Shown: piece by piece, positions 1 to 8,754 of the stretch | Layout: each line of letters opens with the position of its first letter | How positions within the stretch are numbered: the first letter of the stretch is position 1 | Assembly (NCBI GenBank): GCA_902464965.1 | Contig: CABQLI010000054.1 | Span: 1-15,588 of the forward strand | Direction: 5' to 3' | DNA from: an uncultured Collinsella sp. | Lineage (GTDB): Bacteria; Actinomycetota; Coriobacteriia; Coriobacteriales; Coriobacteriaceae | Length of the DNA: 15,588 nucleotides | The notes under the pieces: model-generated | What the model was told of the DNA's origin: nothing | The model's database searches: none | Seen by the model: only the letters and a program-made list of their open reading frames with translations | Program-made: the position numbers and the translations under genes

Positions 1-70
1 CCGCTAGGCGGGCACTTTTACCGGGCGGCTAACCCACACAAACCCCCGAAGAGCCCTTTTTGGCAGGTTG
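1..70. other. Intergenic edge, no gene seen
   Basis: This short stretch lies downstream of the minus-strand rlmA gene and at the window edge. A small CCGC-TAG-GCGG hairpin followed by GCACTTTT (about 1-19) could be the tail of a terminator belonging to a gene left of the window. I see no convincing terminator for rlmA itself. Nothing here supports a coding region. Confidence 0.3.
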
Positions 71-886
71 CTAGCTGTGACGGTACTCGGCGATGATGAA
101 GTCGATATCGGTCTGGAGCGTGTCCAAGTTTGCCAGGCGTTCTTTGTCGGCGGGGCGCGTGCGGTAGTAGTAGGGCGTCATCTGGAACACCGCCTCGCTG
201 TCGGCCTGGGTCTGGAGCGTAATGTTCGCAGACACCCGCTGCGTTCCGACTAACTCGAGCTCGGTGGTCTTCGGCAGCTTCTCATCGTTAAGGTACGGCG
301 TGTCGTAGAGCACCTCCTTGAGCCCAAACAGATGACGGGCACCCGGCACCACGGTATAGAGTGAGCCCTCTGGCGCCAGCACGCGGGCAAACTCACGCTC
401 GTTAAAGGGAGCGAAGAGCTCGGTCACCATATCGAAGGCGCCATCGGCCACGGGGATGTCCTTCATGTTGGCCACGAAGTAGGTCGCATCGCCGCGCTTG
501 GCGGCAAGGCGCACCATCTCTTTGCCCAGGTCAAAGCCGTAAGCATCCACGCCCGGCACCGCGCCCATGGCGCTGGTGTAATAGCCCTCGCCGCAGCAAA
601 TATCGAGCAAGGTCATGGGACCATTCGCAGACGCAGCGCGCCCAGTCGTCCGCTCGTGCACCAGCTCGACCATCGCATCGCGCAACGGCGCGTAGTATCC
701 ACGGTTCAGAAAGTCACGGCGGCTGCGCGCCTGCGACTTGGGATCGCCCATGGAGTCGCCACTCTTGGACGAGCGCAGCAGATATAGATAGCCCTCGCGC
801 GCGCGGTCAAACCGGTGTCCGCCCGCGCATGCAGCACCGCGCTCGTCGTCCACCAACGGTTCATGGCAAACGGGACACAACAACAT
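71..886 (-). CDS. rlmA: 23S rRNA (guanine-N1)-methyltransferase, RlmA family
   Basis: The 271-aa product is a SAM-dependent methyltransferase of the RlmA family. In known members it methylates N1 of G745 (RlmA-I) or G748 (RlmA-II/TlrB) in 23S rRNA domain II. An N-terminal zinc knuckle is visible: C4-x2-C7, then C20 and H24. It is followed by the family's RFD.A.EGYL segment (25-34) and the GD..(M).QAR.(R)FL..G.Y.PLR stretch (43-69). The SAM-binding motif LLDICCGEGYYT lies at 93-104, with an acidic residue near D119 closing the Rossmann strand. Length is normal for the family (about 270). The ATG follows AAGGAG with a 5-nt spacer, which fixes the start. It is divergent from the MATE exporter. 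Some RlmA-II enzymes give macrolide resistance; the sequence alone does not separate type I from type II. Confidence 0.88.
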   Translation of the reverse strand: MLLCPVCHEPLVDDERGAACAGGHRFDRAREGYLYLLRSSKSGDSMGDPKSQARSRRDFLNRGYYAPLRDAMVELVHERTTGRAASANGPMTLLDICCGEGYYTSAMGAVPGVDAYGFDLGKEMVRLAAKRGDATYFVANMKDIPVADGAFDMVTELFAPFNEREFARVLAPEGSLYTVVPGARHLFGLKEVLYDTPYLNDEKLPKTTELELVGTQRVSANITLQTQADSEAVFQMTPYYYRTRPADKERLANLDTLQTDIDFIIAEYRHS

Positions 887-942
887 GGCAACTCCTTAGC
901 GCGGACAACACAACGCCCACCATTGTCGCACGCCTTCCCCAC

Positions 943-1000
943 CTAGTCATTGGGGACGTTCTTGAATGACTAGTCGTTTAAGAACGCCCCCAACGACTGG
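943..1000. repeat. 58-bp imperfect palindrome
   Basis: The segment is symmetric about position 971.5, with the perfect core GACTAGTC at 968-975. Of 29 base pairs, 24 are Watson-Crick. Read as plus-strand RNA, 3 more are G-U and 2 are A-C. The strongest block pairs GGGG/CCCC and CGTTCTT/AAGAACG. It lies between the divergent rlmA and MATE starts, 57 bp from the former and 65 bp from the latter. It has no T-tract typical of a terminator on either side. It could be a dispersed REP-like element, an operator or an extruded cruciform. Confidence 0.75.
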
Positions 1001-1065
1001 TTACATTAGGAGTATCATCGTCTGCGCAAATAAGCACGAAAGAGCATGTTAGAGATTGAGAGCGT

Positions 1066-2448
1066 ATGGCTGATACCGCATCTAAGCACATCGACATGAC
1101 CACCGGCTCGCTGTGGCGAAATATTCCCCTGTTCGCCTTCCCCGTGGCTGCCACAAGCATCTTGGAGCAGCTGTCGAACCTCATCGCCACGGTCATCATC
1201 GGTAACTTCTCGGGCGACCAGGGAACCCTCGCCATGGCGGCGGTCGGCTCCAATGTTCCGCTTACCAGTCTTATGCTCAACCTGTTTATTGGCATGTCGC
1301 TTGGCTCCAACGTGGTCATCGCCAACGCTATCGGCCGCAACGATCAGAACATGGTCAAACGCGCCGTCCATACCTCGATTTTAATGGCGCTCGTAGGCTT
1401 TGTCGTCATCGCTCTGGGCGAGATCTTTGCCGAGCCCATGCTCGCCGCGCTCAACGTTCCCGCCGAGACCATGCCGCTCGCCTCACTCTATCTACGCGTC
1501 TTTTTGCTGAGCATGCCCTCGATCTTGCTTTACAACTTTGAGGCCGCGATCTTCCGCTCCGTCGGCATCACCCGCATGCCGCTGCAGGCGCTTGCCGTGT
1601 CCACTGTCCTCAACATTGCCCTGGATCTCATCTTTGTCCCCGTACTCCACTGGGGCGTCGCGGGCGTCGCCATCGCCACCGCCATCGCCTACACCGTCAG
1701 CGCCGCTACGCTCTTTATTCGCCTGCTCAAGACCGACTCCGTCGTCCGCGTCACCCCGCGCGACCTGGCTATCGACCCCGTCGCCCTCAAGCGCATCGTT
1801 AAGATCGGCCTGCCCGCCGGCATCCAAAGCGCTGTCTTTGCCGTCGCCAACATCATCATCCAGTCCGCCATCAACAGCCTGGGCACCGAGGTCATGGCGG
1901 CATCGAGCGCCGCCATGAGCCTGGAGTACGTGTGTTACAACCTGCTCAACAGCTTTAGTCAGGCTTGCACCACCTTTGTGGGACAAAACCACGGTGCCCG
2001 CCAGATCGACCGTTGCACCAAGACGCTCAAGGTCTGCCTGGTCGAAGGCGGCATCGTTGCACTCACCACAATTATCGTTATTGTCGGCCTGGGGCGCGAG
2101 ATCTTGTCGCTGTTCAACAGCGATCCCAACATCGTCTCGATCGGCTATATCCGCGTGTGCTCGATCTTCCCGGCGTACGCCTTTAGCATGTTCTACGAAA
2201 ACATGTCAGGCTACCTGCGCGGCTTTGGTATCTCGCTCACGCCCGCCCTCATCACCATGATCTGCGTCTGCGGCATCCGCTTCTATTGGGTGTTCTGCGT
2301 GTTCCCGCACTTCCGCACCTTTGCGAACATCATGATGGTCTACCCCATCAGCCTGGGCACCACGGCGTTCTTTATGGTCGTGGCGGTATTGCTCTGCCAC
2401 CCGGCACGCACCTATCGCGTCACCCAAGCCAAAGCGACAGCCCGCTAA
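1066..2448 (+). CDS. MATE family efflux transporter
   Basis: The 460-aa, strongly hydrophobic protein has the usual length and about 12 transmembrane helices in two homologous halves, as in MATE (MatE/NorM/DinF) exporters. These use an H+ or Na+ gradient to expel drugs and cationic metabolites across the inner membrane. The N-terminal pattern (SLWRNIPLFAFPVAATSILEQL), the helix-1 to helix-2 G.F.G..G.LA.AAVG region (45-61) and the second-half start (IVKIGLPAGIQSAVFAVAN) match the family layout. The C-terminal half keeps a GFG motif after the MSGYLRG segment. The start has only a weak Shine-Dalgarno (GAGAG), so an in-frame ATG at 1096 is possible, but the residues between fit the family. It ends 27 bp from the convergent LysR gene. 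The substrate is not identifiable. Confidence 0.9.
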   Translation: MADTASKHIDMTTGSLWRNIPLFAFPVAATSILEQLSNLIATVIIGNFSGDQGTLAMAAVGSNVPLTSLMLNLFIGMSLGSNVVIANAIGRNDQNMVKRAVHTSILMALVGFVVIALGEIFAEPMLAALNVPAETMPLASLYLRVFLLSMPSILLYNFEAAIFRSVGITRMPLQALAVSTVLNIALDLIFVPVLHWGVAGVAIATAIAYTVSAATLFIRLLKTDSVVRVTPRDLAIDPVALKRIVKIGLPAGIQSAVFAVANIIIQSAINSLGTEVMAASSAAMSLEYVCYNLLNSFSQACTTFVGQNHGARQIDRCTKTLKVCLVEGGIVALTTIIVIVGLGREILSLFNSDPNIVSIGYIRVCSIFPAYAFSMFYENMSGYLRGFGISLTPALITMICVCGIRFYWVFCVFPHFRTFANIMMVYPISLGTTAFFMVVAVLLCHPARTYRVTQAKATAR

Positions 2449-2475
2449 ACACCGCACTCAACGCCACACCAGCCA

Positions 2476-3342
2476 TTAATTGACAATATGCGAGCTCATA
2501 TAGTCGATAAAGCGCCTCGTGGCGATGGGCATGGTGTCCCAGCTGCGCCAGGCTGCCACCACGTCGCGCGAAGGAGCGTGCACGATGGGCCGCACGCGAA
2601 TATCGGCCCGCATGCCCTCAACAGTACGGCGATAGAGCATACTCACGCCTAGGCCCTCCTCCACCATCGCCATGATGGTGTAGTCGTCGGTTACCTCGCT
2701 CGTCACGTGTGGCGACAGTCCATGCGCCGCGAATGCATCGAGCACCAGGCTCTGTTCGCCCTCATCCAGCAGCACAAACGGCTCGGACGCCAGGTCGGCG
2801 AGCGTTACCTTTTCCTTTGCCGTCAGTGGATGCGCGGCCGGCAGCAGTGCCACCAACTCGTCGTGATAGACCACGCGTTTCTCGAGCCCCGCGGTAAATC
2901 CGCGTGCCGTAAAGCAAAAGTCAACTACGCCATCGTGCACCCACTGGGCGTTGCGCGTGTAATCGCCCTGCTTAAGGGTAAAGTGCACGCCCGGGTGCAG
3001 CGCACCAAAGTCGCGGATCACACGCGGCAGCACGGTACGACTCACGTTGGTAAACGTCGCAATGCGAATATCGGTCGACGAAAGCCCCAACAGCTCCTGG
3101 CGCTTGCCCTCGAGCTCGGCTTCGGCGGTCACAATCTGGCGCAGGTACGGCAGATATTGTTTACCGTCGCGCGTAAGCGAAACGCCCTGCTTACCGCGCT
3201 CGATAAGCGTGGTGCCCAGCTCGCGCTCGAGCGTCTTGACGGCCTGGCTCACCGCACTTTGCGTATAGCCCAGCTCGTCCGCTGCGCCTTTAAGGCTGCC
3301 GCGATCGACCACCATACAAACAATCTGATACCGCGATGCCAT
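2476..3342 (-). CDS. LysR-type transcriptional regulator
   Basis: The 288-aa protein has the standard LysR plan. Residues 1-60 form the winged helix-turn-helix (VDRGSLKGAADELGYTQSAVSQAVKTLE), followed by a linker helix. From about residue 90 a periplasmic-binding-like effector domain begins (DIRIATFTNVSRTVLPRVI) and runs to the C-terminus. Start choice: GGAGG with a 4-nt spacer precedes the ATG. The N-terminus is a few residues shorter than in many LysR proteins but the helix-turn-helix is complete. It is transcribed divergently from the EamA transporter at 3501, with 158 bp between them, so it probably controls that gene and itself. The effector cannot be read from the sequence. Confidence 0.9.
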   Translation of the reverse strand: MASRYQIVCMVVDRGSLKGAADELGYTQSAVSQAVKTLERELGTTLIERGKQGVSLTRDGKQYLPYLRQIVTAEAELEGKRQELLGLSSTDIRIATFTNVSRTVLPRVIRDFGALHPGVHFTLKQGDYTRNAQWVHDGVVDFCFTARGFTAGLEKRVVYHDELVALLPAAHPLTAKEKVTLADLASEPFVLLDEGEQSLVLDAFAAHGLSPHVTSEVTDDYTIMAMVEEGLGVSMLYRRTVEGMRADIRVRPIVHAPSRDVVAAWRSWDTMPIATRRFIDYMSSHIVN

Positions 3343-3408
3343 CGTGCCTCCACATCAATGCAGCCGTAAAACGTTTTGCCAGGGCTTTTCCCGCCAACAT
3401 TAGCATTT

Positions 3409-3424
3409 CTTAATCATACTGAAG
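3409..3424. promoter_or_regulatory. Candidate LysR-type operator
   Basis: A CTT-N10-AAG dyad fits the T-N11-A rule for LysR binding sites (T3410/A3422 and T3411/A3423). It lies in the divergent region between the LysR gene and the transporter. Such short AT-rich dyads also arise by chance, and no clear -35/-10 pair anchors it. Confidence 0.3.
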
Positions 3425-3500
3425 ATACATTCGCTTTACTACATCCAAATCTGGGAGCAGAATCCCTTTTACGAAATCGTTCTGTAACAAAAGGAGTCCC

Positions 3501-4403
3501 ATGGATCGCAAAAAAGCAATCGCGCTCTCATTTTCCGTTCCCGTCGCATGGGGCTTTTCGTACCCCCTCATGAAGATCGGCATGGACAGCATGAACGCCA
3601 CGAGCATCGTCGCGCTGCGCTGCATCATCGCCTTTGCGGCCTGCCTACTGCTCTTCCACAAGCGCGCTTTCCGCATCAATCGCGACCTTGTGGTCCGCGC
3701 CGCCATCATCGGCGCCATTATGGCAACCGAGCTCACCTGCATGTGCCTGGGCTCCAGCCTCACCTCTGCCTCCACTGCCGGCTTTTTGCAGAGCCTGACG
3801 GTCGTGATCGTGCCGTTTGCCAACGCCGCCCTGCTGTGTCGCGCCCCCGAGCGCAAAGTGCTCGTCGGCACCGCCATCGTCACCTGCGGCATGCTGCTGC
3901 TCTCGGGCGCCGACTTCACCAGCCTGAACCCGGGCGCGCTCATCATGCTGCTCTCCGCCTTTATCTATGCCAGCCACATTATCGTAGCCAAGCGCTTTGT
4001 CGAAGATGTCGACCCGCTGGCTCTGGGCGTTTGGCAGCTGGGCTTTGGCGGCCTGTTCTCGGGCATTGCCGCATGCGCCTTTGGCGGCTTCATGCTTCCC
4101 AGTACGCCCAGCGAGATCGTGGTCGTCGTCGCGCTCGCACTCATCTGCTCTGCCTATGGCTTTATCACCCAGACGCTCGTGCAGCCCCACGTGCCTGCCG
4201 AGACCACCGGCTTCGCCTTCTCGCTCGAGCCGGTCTGCTCCGCCGTCTTCTCGTTCTTCCTGGTCGGCGAGGTCCTGAGCCCCATCGCCTTCTTTGGCGC
4301 CGCTCTCATCCTCACCGGCGTCATGGTGGCAACCGTCGAGCTTCCGCGCCTTCACGCACATGGACAGGCTCGCATGGCAGGAGCGCCCGAGCGCGTCTCG
4401 TAG
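3501..4403 (+). CDS. EamA/DMT-superfamily transporter
   Basis: The 300-aa protein has ten predicted membrane helices in two EamA repeats, typical of drug/metabolite transporters. The first repeat opens with SFSVPVAWGFSYPLMKIGMD and the second near GALIMLLSAFIYASHIIVAKRF (about residues 147-168). The last helices carry the usual LEP...FSFFLVGEVLSP..FFGAALILTGV pattern (about 248-277). The ATG follows AAAAGGAG with a 4-nt spacer, so the start is well supported. It faces a divergent LysR gene, which suggests inducible expression in response to its substrate. Known family substrates include amino acids, nucleosides and metabolites; none can be assigned here. A short gap of 88 bp separates it from ung, which has its own -10-like sequence. 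Confidence 0.88.
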   Translation: MDRKKAIALSFSVPVAWGFSYPLMKIGMDSMNATSIVALRCIIAFAACLLLFHKRAFRINRDLVVRAAIIGAIMATELTCMCLGSSLTSASTAGFLQSLTVVIVPFANAALLCRAPERKVLVGTAIVTCGMLLLSGADFTSLNPGALIMLLSAFIYASHIIVAKRFVEDVDPLALGVWQLGFGGLFSGIAACAFGGFMLPSTPSEIVVVVALALICSAYGFITQTLVQPHVPAETTGFAFSLEPVCSAVFSFFLVGEVLSPIAFFGAALILTGVMVATVELPRLHAHGQARMAGAPERVS

Positions 4404-4450
4404 ACCCCACTCCTTATACAGCCGCGGCATAAAGGCAACCGGTGCGCCTT

Positions 4451-4456
4451 TACAAT
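4451..4456 (+). promoter_or_regulatory. Probable -10 element of ung
   Basis: TACAAT sits 35 bp upstream of the ung ATG at 4492. No good -35 is visible 17 bp upstream. Transcription from here would start near 4463, just downstream of the in-frame ATG at 4459, so that ATG is unlikely to be used. The same TACAAT hexamer precedes prfC and the ClC gene. Confidence 0.4.
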
Positions 4457-4491
4457 AGATGCAAACAGAGCATCTGACGCAAAGGAGTCCC

Positions 4492-5217
4492 ATGGACGCC
4501 GCGACCCGCGACCGCAACATAGCAACTTGGTTGGGCGATGCGCCGCAGCCGGTACGTGACACTACGAACCAGCTGTTCGAGCGCATCGCCCTTTTGCGTG
4601 CCGAGCAGACCATCTATCCGGCACAAGACGACATTCTCAATGCCCTCGCCTACACGCCGACCGACCAGGTCAAGGTTGTCATCTTGGGTCAGGACCCCTA
4701 TCACGGACCCAACCAGGCCATGGGGCTGTCGTTCTCGGTCCCCGCGACGCAAACCAAGTTGCCGCCGAGCCTGCGCAACATTTACAAGGAACTCAAAGCC
4801 GATCTGGGCTGCCCCATTCCCGCCACGGGAGACCTAACCCCATGGGCACGGCAGGGCGTCCTGCTCCTCAACACTACGCTCACCGTGCGCGAGCATGCCG
4901 CCAACTCGCACGCCAAACTGGGCTGGAGCACGCTCACCGATTACGTTATCGAACGCTGCTGCCAGCTGCCCCAGCCGGTAGTCTTTTTGGCATGGGGTCG
5001 CTTTGCCCAACAGATGGTCGAAGGCAAGCTCGTCGCGACTGGCGCGGACAAGGCAGCCGATAAGTTCTGCCTGGCCTCTACGCATCCCTCGCCGCTTTCG
5101 GCCAACCGTGCCACGGCAGAACTCCCCGCCTTTATGGGGTCGCGCCCCTTCTCGGCAGCCAATCGGCTACTCGAACAGCACGGCTCGACCCCCGTCAACT
5201 GGAATTGCCTCGGCTAA
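4492..5217 (+). CDS. ung: Uracil-DNA glycosylase, family 1
   Basis: The 241-aa enzyme removes uracil from DNA, starting base-excision repair of deaminated cytosine or misincorporated dUMP. All family-1 motifs are present. The water-activating loop GQDPYHGP lies at 66-73 with the catalytic Asp at 68. LLLNTTLTV is at 124-132 with the uracil-reading Asn at 127. VVFLAWG lies at 163-169, and the DNA-intercalation loop HPSPLSA at 198-204 with His198. A longer frame starts at 4459, but AAAGGAG ends 5 nt before the ATG at 4492 and a likely -10 lies at 4451, so 4492 is preferred. The ribosome-binding context (AAAGGAGTCCC then ATGGA) is identical to that of the preceding transporter. It ends at a strong hairpin. 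Confidence 0.96.
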   Translation: MDAATRDRNIATWLGDAPQPVRDTTNQLFERIALLRAEQTIYPAQDDILNALAYTPTDQVKVVILGQDPYHGPNQAMGLSFSVPATQTKLPPSLRNIYKELKADLGCPIPATGDLTPWARQGVLLLNTTLTVREHAANSHAKLGWSTLTDYVIERCCQLPQPVVFLAWGRFAQQMVEGKLVATGADKAADKFCLASTHPSPLSANRATAELPAFMGSRPFSAANRLLEQHGSTPVNWNCLG

Positions 5218-5232
5218 AAATCGATACATCAA

Positions 5233-5266
5233 AAACGCGCCCGACGGCTTTCCATCGGGCGCGTTT
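5233..5266. terminator. Bidirectional intrinsic terminator between ung and the SDR gene
   Basis: Arms AAACGCGCCCGA (5233-5244) and TCGGGCGCGTTT (5255-5266) pair perfectly, and the stem can extend inward past one mismatch to a 4-nt loop. On the minus strand it is followed by TTTTTGATG, a good U-tract for ending the SDR operon. On the plus strand it is followed by TTTCC, weaker, for ung. It lies 15 bp after the ung stop and directly beside the SDR stop. Confidence 0.9.
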
Positions 5267-5267
5267 C

Positions 5268-5948
5268 CTATTCGGGCCAAATAAATTGTGTGCGGCCGGC
5301 CTCGCCGCCATCGATCAGCAGGCTCTGCCCGGTCATAAACCGGTTGGTCACGCCCACAAAGTAGATCCACTCGGCGATCTCTTGGGCAGTGGCCCAGCGC
5401 TTAAGCGGCGTGAGCTCCATAATCTGGTTCCACAGGTGTTCGTCTTCCATCACGCAACGGTTGAGCGGCGTGATAACGCCGCCCGGGTCCACACTGTTGG
5501 CAATGGCCTGCGGTGCCAGGCGGTTTGCAAGGTTCTTGGTGTAGGCGATAATGCCGCCCTTGCTGGCAGCATAGGCGGGAAACTCCGATCCCGTATGCCC
5601 GCTCGCCGACCCCACATTGACCACGGATCTGATAGCCGGCGCCGGCTTGGCGGCAAGCCCCTCCCCCACAAAGGCGTAGCGCTCGGTCACGTTGATGGTG
5701 CCACACAGGTTGGCGGCAATATCATCGGCCGAATCCTGCACACCGGCAACGTTCACGATTATCTGAGGCTCAAGGTCGCCTGGAAACGAGCCCGGCTCGC
5801 GGACATCAACGATCAGATGGCGGTAGCGCTCGTGTTCGATCGCCGCCGGCAGCAGGTCAAAGCCCACGACCTCGTGGCCCTCGTCCAAAAAGCGCTGCAC
5901 GCACGCGGCTCCGATACCGCCCGAAGCGCCCGTGATCAAAACCCGCAT
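5268..5948 (-). CDS. SDR family NAD(P)-dependent oxidoreductase
   Basis: The 226-aa protein is a classical short-chain dehydrogenase/reductase. The Rossmann cofactor motif TGASGGIG is at 6-13, and an Asp at 31 after the second strand hints at NAD preference. NVAG lies at 66-69, a catalytic Ser is at 114 (NVGSASG), and the YAASK motif gives Tyr126 and Lys130. DPGGVITPL (154-162) is the usual PG..T segment, and the C-terminal MTGQSLLIDGG is conserved. It is somewhat shorter than most SDRs (about 250), with a compact middle. It is the second gene of an operon behind the VUT transporter: 9 bp separate the genes, and the transporter's stop codon forms part of this gene's AAGGAG ribosome-binding site. 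The substrate is unknown. Confidence 0.9.
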   Translation of the reverse strand: MRVLITGASGGIGAACVQRFLDEGHEVVGFDLLPAAIEHERYRHLIVDVREPGSFPGDLEPQIIVNVAGVQDSADDIAANLCGTINVTERYAFVGEGLAAKPAPAIRSVVNVGSASGHTGSEFPAYAASKGGIIAYTKNLANRLAPQAIANSVDPGGVITPLNRCVMEDEHLWNQIMELTPLKRWATAQEIAEWIYFVGVTNRFMTGQSLLIDGGEAGRTQFIWPE

Positions 5949-5957
5949 ACTTGCTCC

Positions 5958-6680
5958 TTAGGCGGTTGCGTGGCGCTCGAGGTACTCGGAACCCACATTC
6001 TCGCGCTCCCAGCCGCGCACGACCTTGTAGCCCACGGGGCTCAGGAAGACCTCGCACAGCAGCTCGGCAACAGCGCCGGTCAGCGAGCACATAAGGACCT
6101 GCACCCAGGTCCAACCAAAGAACGTGTGGCTCACTACAATGGCAAAGACCAGGTTGTCGATAAACTGGCCGACACCCGTGGACACATAGGAGCGGAAGGC
6201 GAAGCTCGCAAAGTTATTCTTTTTGAGCATGCGGCCGAGCGACTGGTTGAGCGTGGAGTTAACCACGGCAGAAACGAGCATTGCCAGCGAAGAGCCCAGC
6301 ACCACGTACCAGGTGCCGCCGATGGTGGCGTTAAGGGCGTTGTTGACCTCGATCATGCCCGTGTCGTAGTAGGCGCCCCACATGCCGGGCGTGAGCGAGC
6401 ATGCCCAAAAGCACAGACTCACGGCCAGGTTGACCAGCAGCGCGAGGATAGAGATTTTGATGGATGCCTTGGCGCCAAAGCGCTTGCAGATCATGTCCTG
6501 GCACAAAAACGAAACCCAGCTCACCACAAAGCCGCAATCGAGCGCCAGATACGGCAGGCTGATGAGCTCTTTGTTGGCCAGCAGGTTCATCATGATGACG
6601 CTCACGAAAAACAGCGAAACCGTTGCCGCGGGAATGCTCCGCAACAGGACCTTGTAGTCCTCCATGACCTTCTTGATCAT
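5958..6680 (-). CDS. VUT/YhhQ-family membrane protein, probable queuosine precursor transporter
   Basis: The 240-aa integral membrane protein has about six helices. It matches the VUT family (formerly DUF165), whose E. coli member YhhQ imports queuosine precursors (preQ0/preQ1). Visible family marks are an early N..ANK segment (32-37), the D...K.FG motif after the second helix (62-69: DMICKRFG), and the RSYVSTGVGQFIDNLVF stretch (163-179), followed by the E.....SP.GYK.V end. The ATG follows AAAGGAG with a 6-nt spacer. It heads an operon with the SDR gene. Its promoter and a leader of about 79 nt with a stem-loop lie directly upstream. The queuosine role is inferred from the family; other members may carry other bases. 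Confidence 0.82.
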   Translation of the reverse strand: MIKKVMEDYKVLLRSIPAATVSLFFVSVIMMNLLANKELISLPYLALDCGFVVSWVSFLCQDMICKRFGAKASIKISILALLVNLAVSLCFWACSLTPGMWGAYYDTGMIEVNNALNATIGGTWYVVLGSSLAMLVSAVVNSTLNQSLGRMLKKNNFASFAFRSYVSTGVGQFIDNLVFAIVVSHTFFGWTWVQVLMCSLTGAVAELLCEVFLSPVGYKVVRGWERENVGSEYLERHATA

Positions 6681-6759
6681 TATGTACTCCTTTGGTTTTA
6701 GGTTTAACGAGCAGGATATCGGACCCGAACTGCTCGGACGCCCCGGTCTTGAGACGACG
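6681..6759 (-). promoter_or_regulatory. Structured 5' leader of the VUT operon, possible preQ1-type riboswitch
   Basis: From the inferred start near 6759 the leader runs 79 nt to the ATG. It contains a 7-bp stem (CGAGCAG, complement of 6730-6736, with CTGCTCG, complement of 6708-6714) around a 15-nt loop. An A-rich tail follows, TTAAACCTAAAACCAAAGG, running into the ribosome-binding site. GGGT in the loop can pair with ACCT, or GGT with ACC, in the tail. Hairpin plus A-rich tail plus pseudoknot over the SD is the plan of preQ1-I riboswitches, which often control queuosine transporters. The loop is longer than usual and lacks an exact consensus match. Confidence 0.33.
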
Positions 6760-6765
6760 GTGGGT

Positions 6766-6794
6766 ATGATAGCCGCTCACACGGCATCAGGCAA
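6766..6794 (-). promoter_or_regulatory. Promoter of the VUT-SDR operon
   Basis: On the minus strand TTGCCT (complement of 6789-6794) is followed after exactly 17 bp by TATCAT (complement of 6766-6771), a good sigma-70-type pair. It lies between the prfC terminator and the VUT leader and places the start near 6759. Confidence 0.6.
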
Positions 6795-6800
6795 GCAAAC

Positions 6801-6830
6801 GGCGCGGCAGCCCCGCAAGGCCACCGCGCC
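6801..6830 (-). terminator. Intrinsic terminator of prfC
   Basis: On the minus strand, 6 bp after the prfC stop, GGCGCGG and CCGCGCC close a 12-bp stem (with two G-U pairs inside) and a 6-nt loop. It is followed by GTTTGCTTGCC, a short and interrupted U-tract. The GC-rich stem and the position support a terminator. Confidence 0.65.
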
Positions 6831-6836
6831 GATGCG

Positions 6837-8450
<1,614 letters not shown>

Positions 8451-8497
8451 GCGGATCCTTTCTTGCATTGAGTGCATTACGTCGTTGTAACCGCACT

Positions 8498-8503
8498 ATT
8501 GTA
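8498..8503 (-). promoter_or_regulatory. Probable -10 element of prfC
   Basis: TACAAT on the minus strand lies 47 bp upstream of the prfC ATG. No strong -35 is visible at 16-18 bp. It is the only good -10-like hexamer on this strand between the gene and the hairpin array. Confidence 0.35.
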
Positions 8504-8590
8504 GCCGCGAAATCCCGTCATAGGGCACCTATCAGGACAAATTCATCAGTTGGGGCCCAGGGTAGCAGTCGATGGCGACACTCCGCAGCA

Positions 8591-8655
8591 GTTTGTCTCG
8601 ATCTGTAACATCTAGACGGTTTTTGAACCTCTACCTGTTACAGATTTAGACAAAC
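8591..8655 (+). repeat. Hairpin unit 1 of the array
   Basis: Arms GTTTGTCTCGATCTGTAACA (8591-8610) and TGTTACAGATTTAGACAAAC (8636-8655) pair at 18 of 20 positions, with one G-U (8600/8646) and one mismatch (8599/8647). The loop is 8611-8635. This is the longest stem of the three. ACCTGTT (8633-8639) could alternatively pair with AACAGGT (8653-8659), which would disrupt the main stem. Confidence 0.85.
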
Positions 8656-8674
8656 AGGTGGACGTCCCAGAAAG

Positions 8675-8731
8675 ATCTCGATCTGTAACATCTAGCCACT
8701 CAAAACGGGTCCATCTGTTACAGATTGAGAT
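8675..8731 (+). repeat. Hairpin unit 2 of the array
   Basis: Arms ATCTCGATCTGTAACA (8675-8690) and TGTTACAGATTGAGAT (8716-8731) give 15 Watson-Crick pairs and one G-U (8680/8726). The 25-nt loop (8691-8715) again opens with TCTAG. Confidence 0.85.
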
Positions 8732-8754
8732 ATAAGGATAGACGGGTGGCCAAT

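Noticed and set aside
4411..4436. Terminator between the EamA gene and ung
   Set aside because: CCTTAT and ATAAAGG pair only with a bulge and there is no U-tract.
4459..4491. Alternative upstream ATG for ung
   Set aside because: It lies at or before the expected transcription start and lacks a Shine-Dalgarno, whereas ATG 4492 has AAAGGAG.
3645..4613. 322-codon frame on the minus strand
   Set aside because: It overlaps the EamA transporter and the start of ung on the opposite strand, and its composition is typical of a shadow frame.
5205..6701. 498-codon open frame on the plus strand
   Set aside because: It lies antisense to the well-supported SDR and VUT genes and has no recognisable domain; it is a result of GC-rich codon use.
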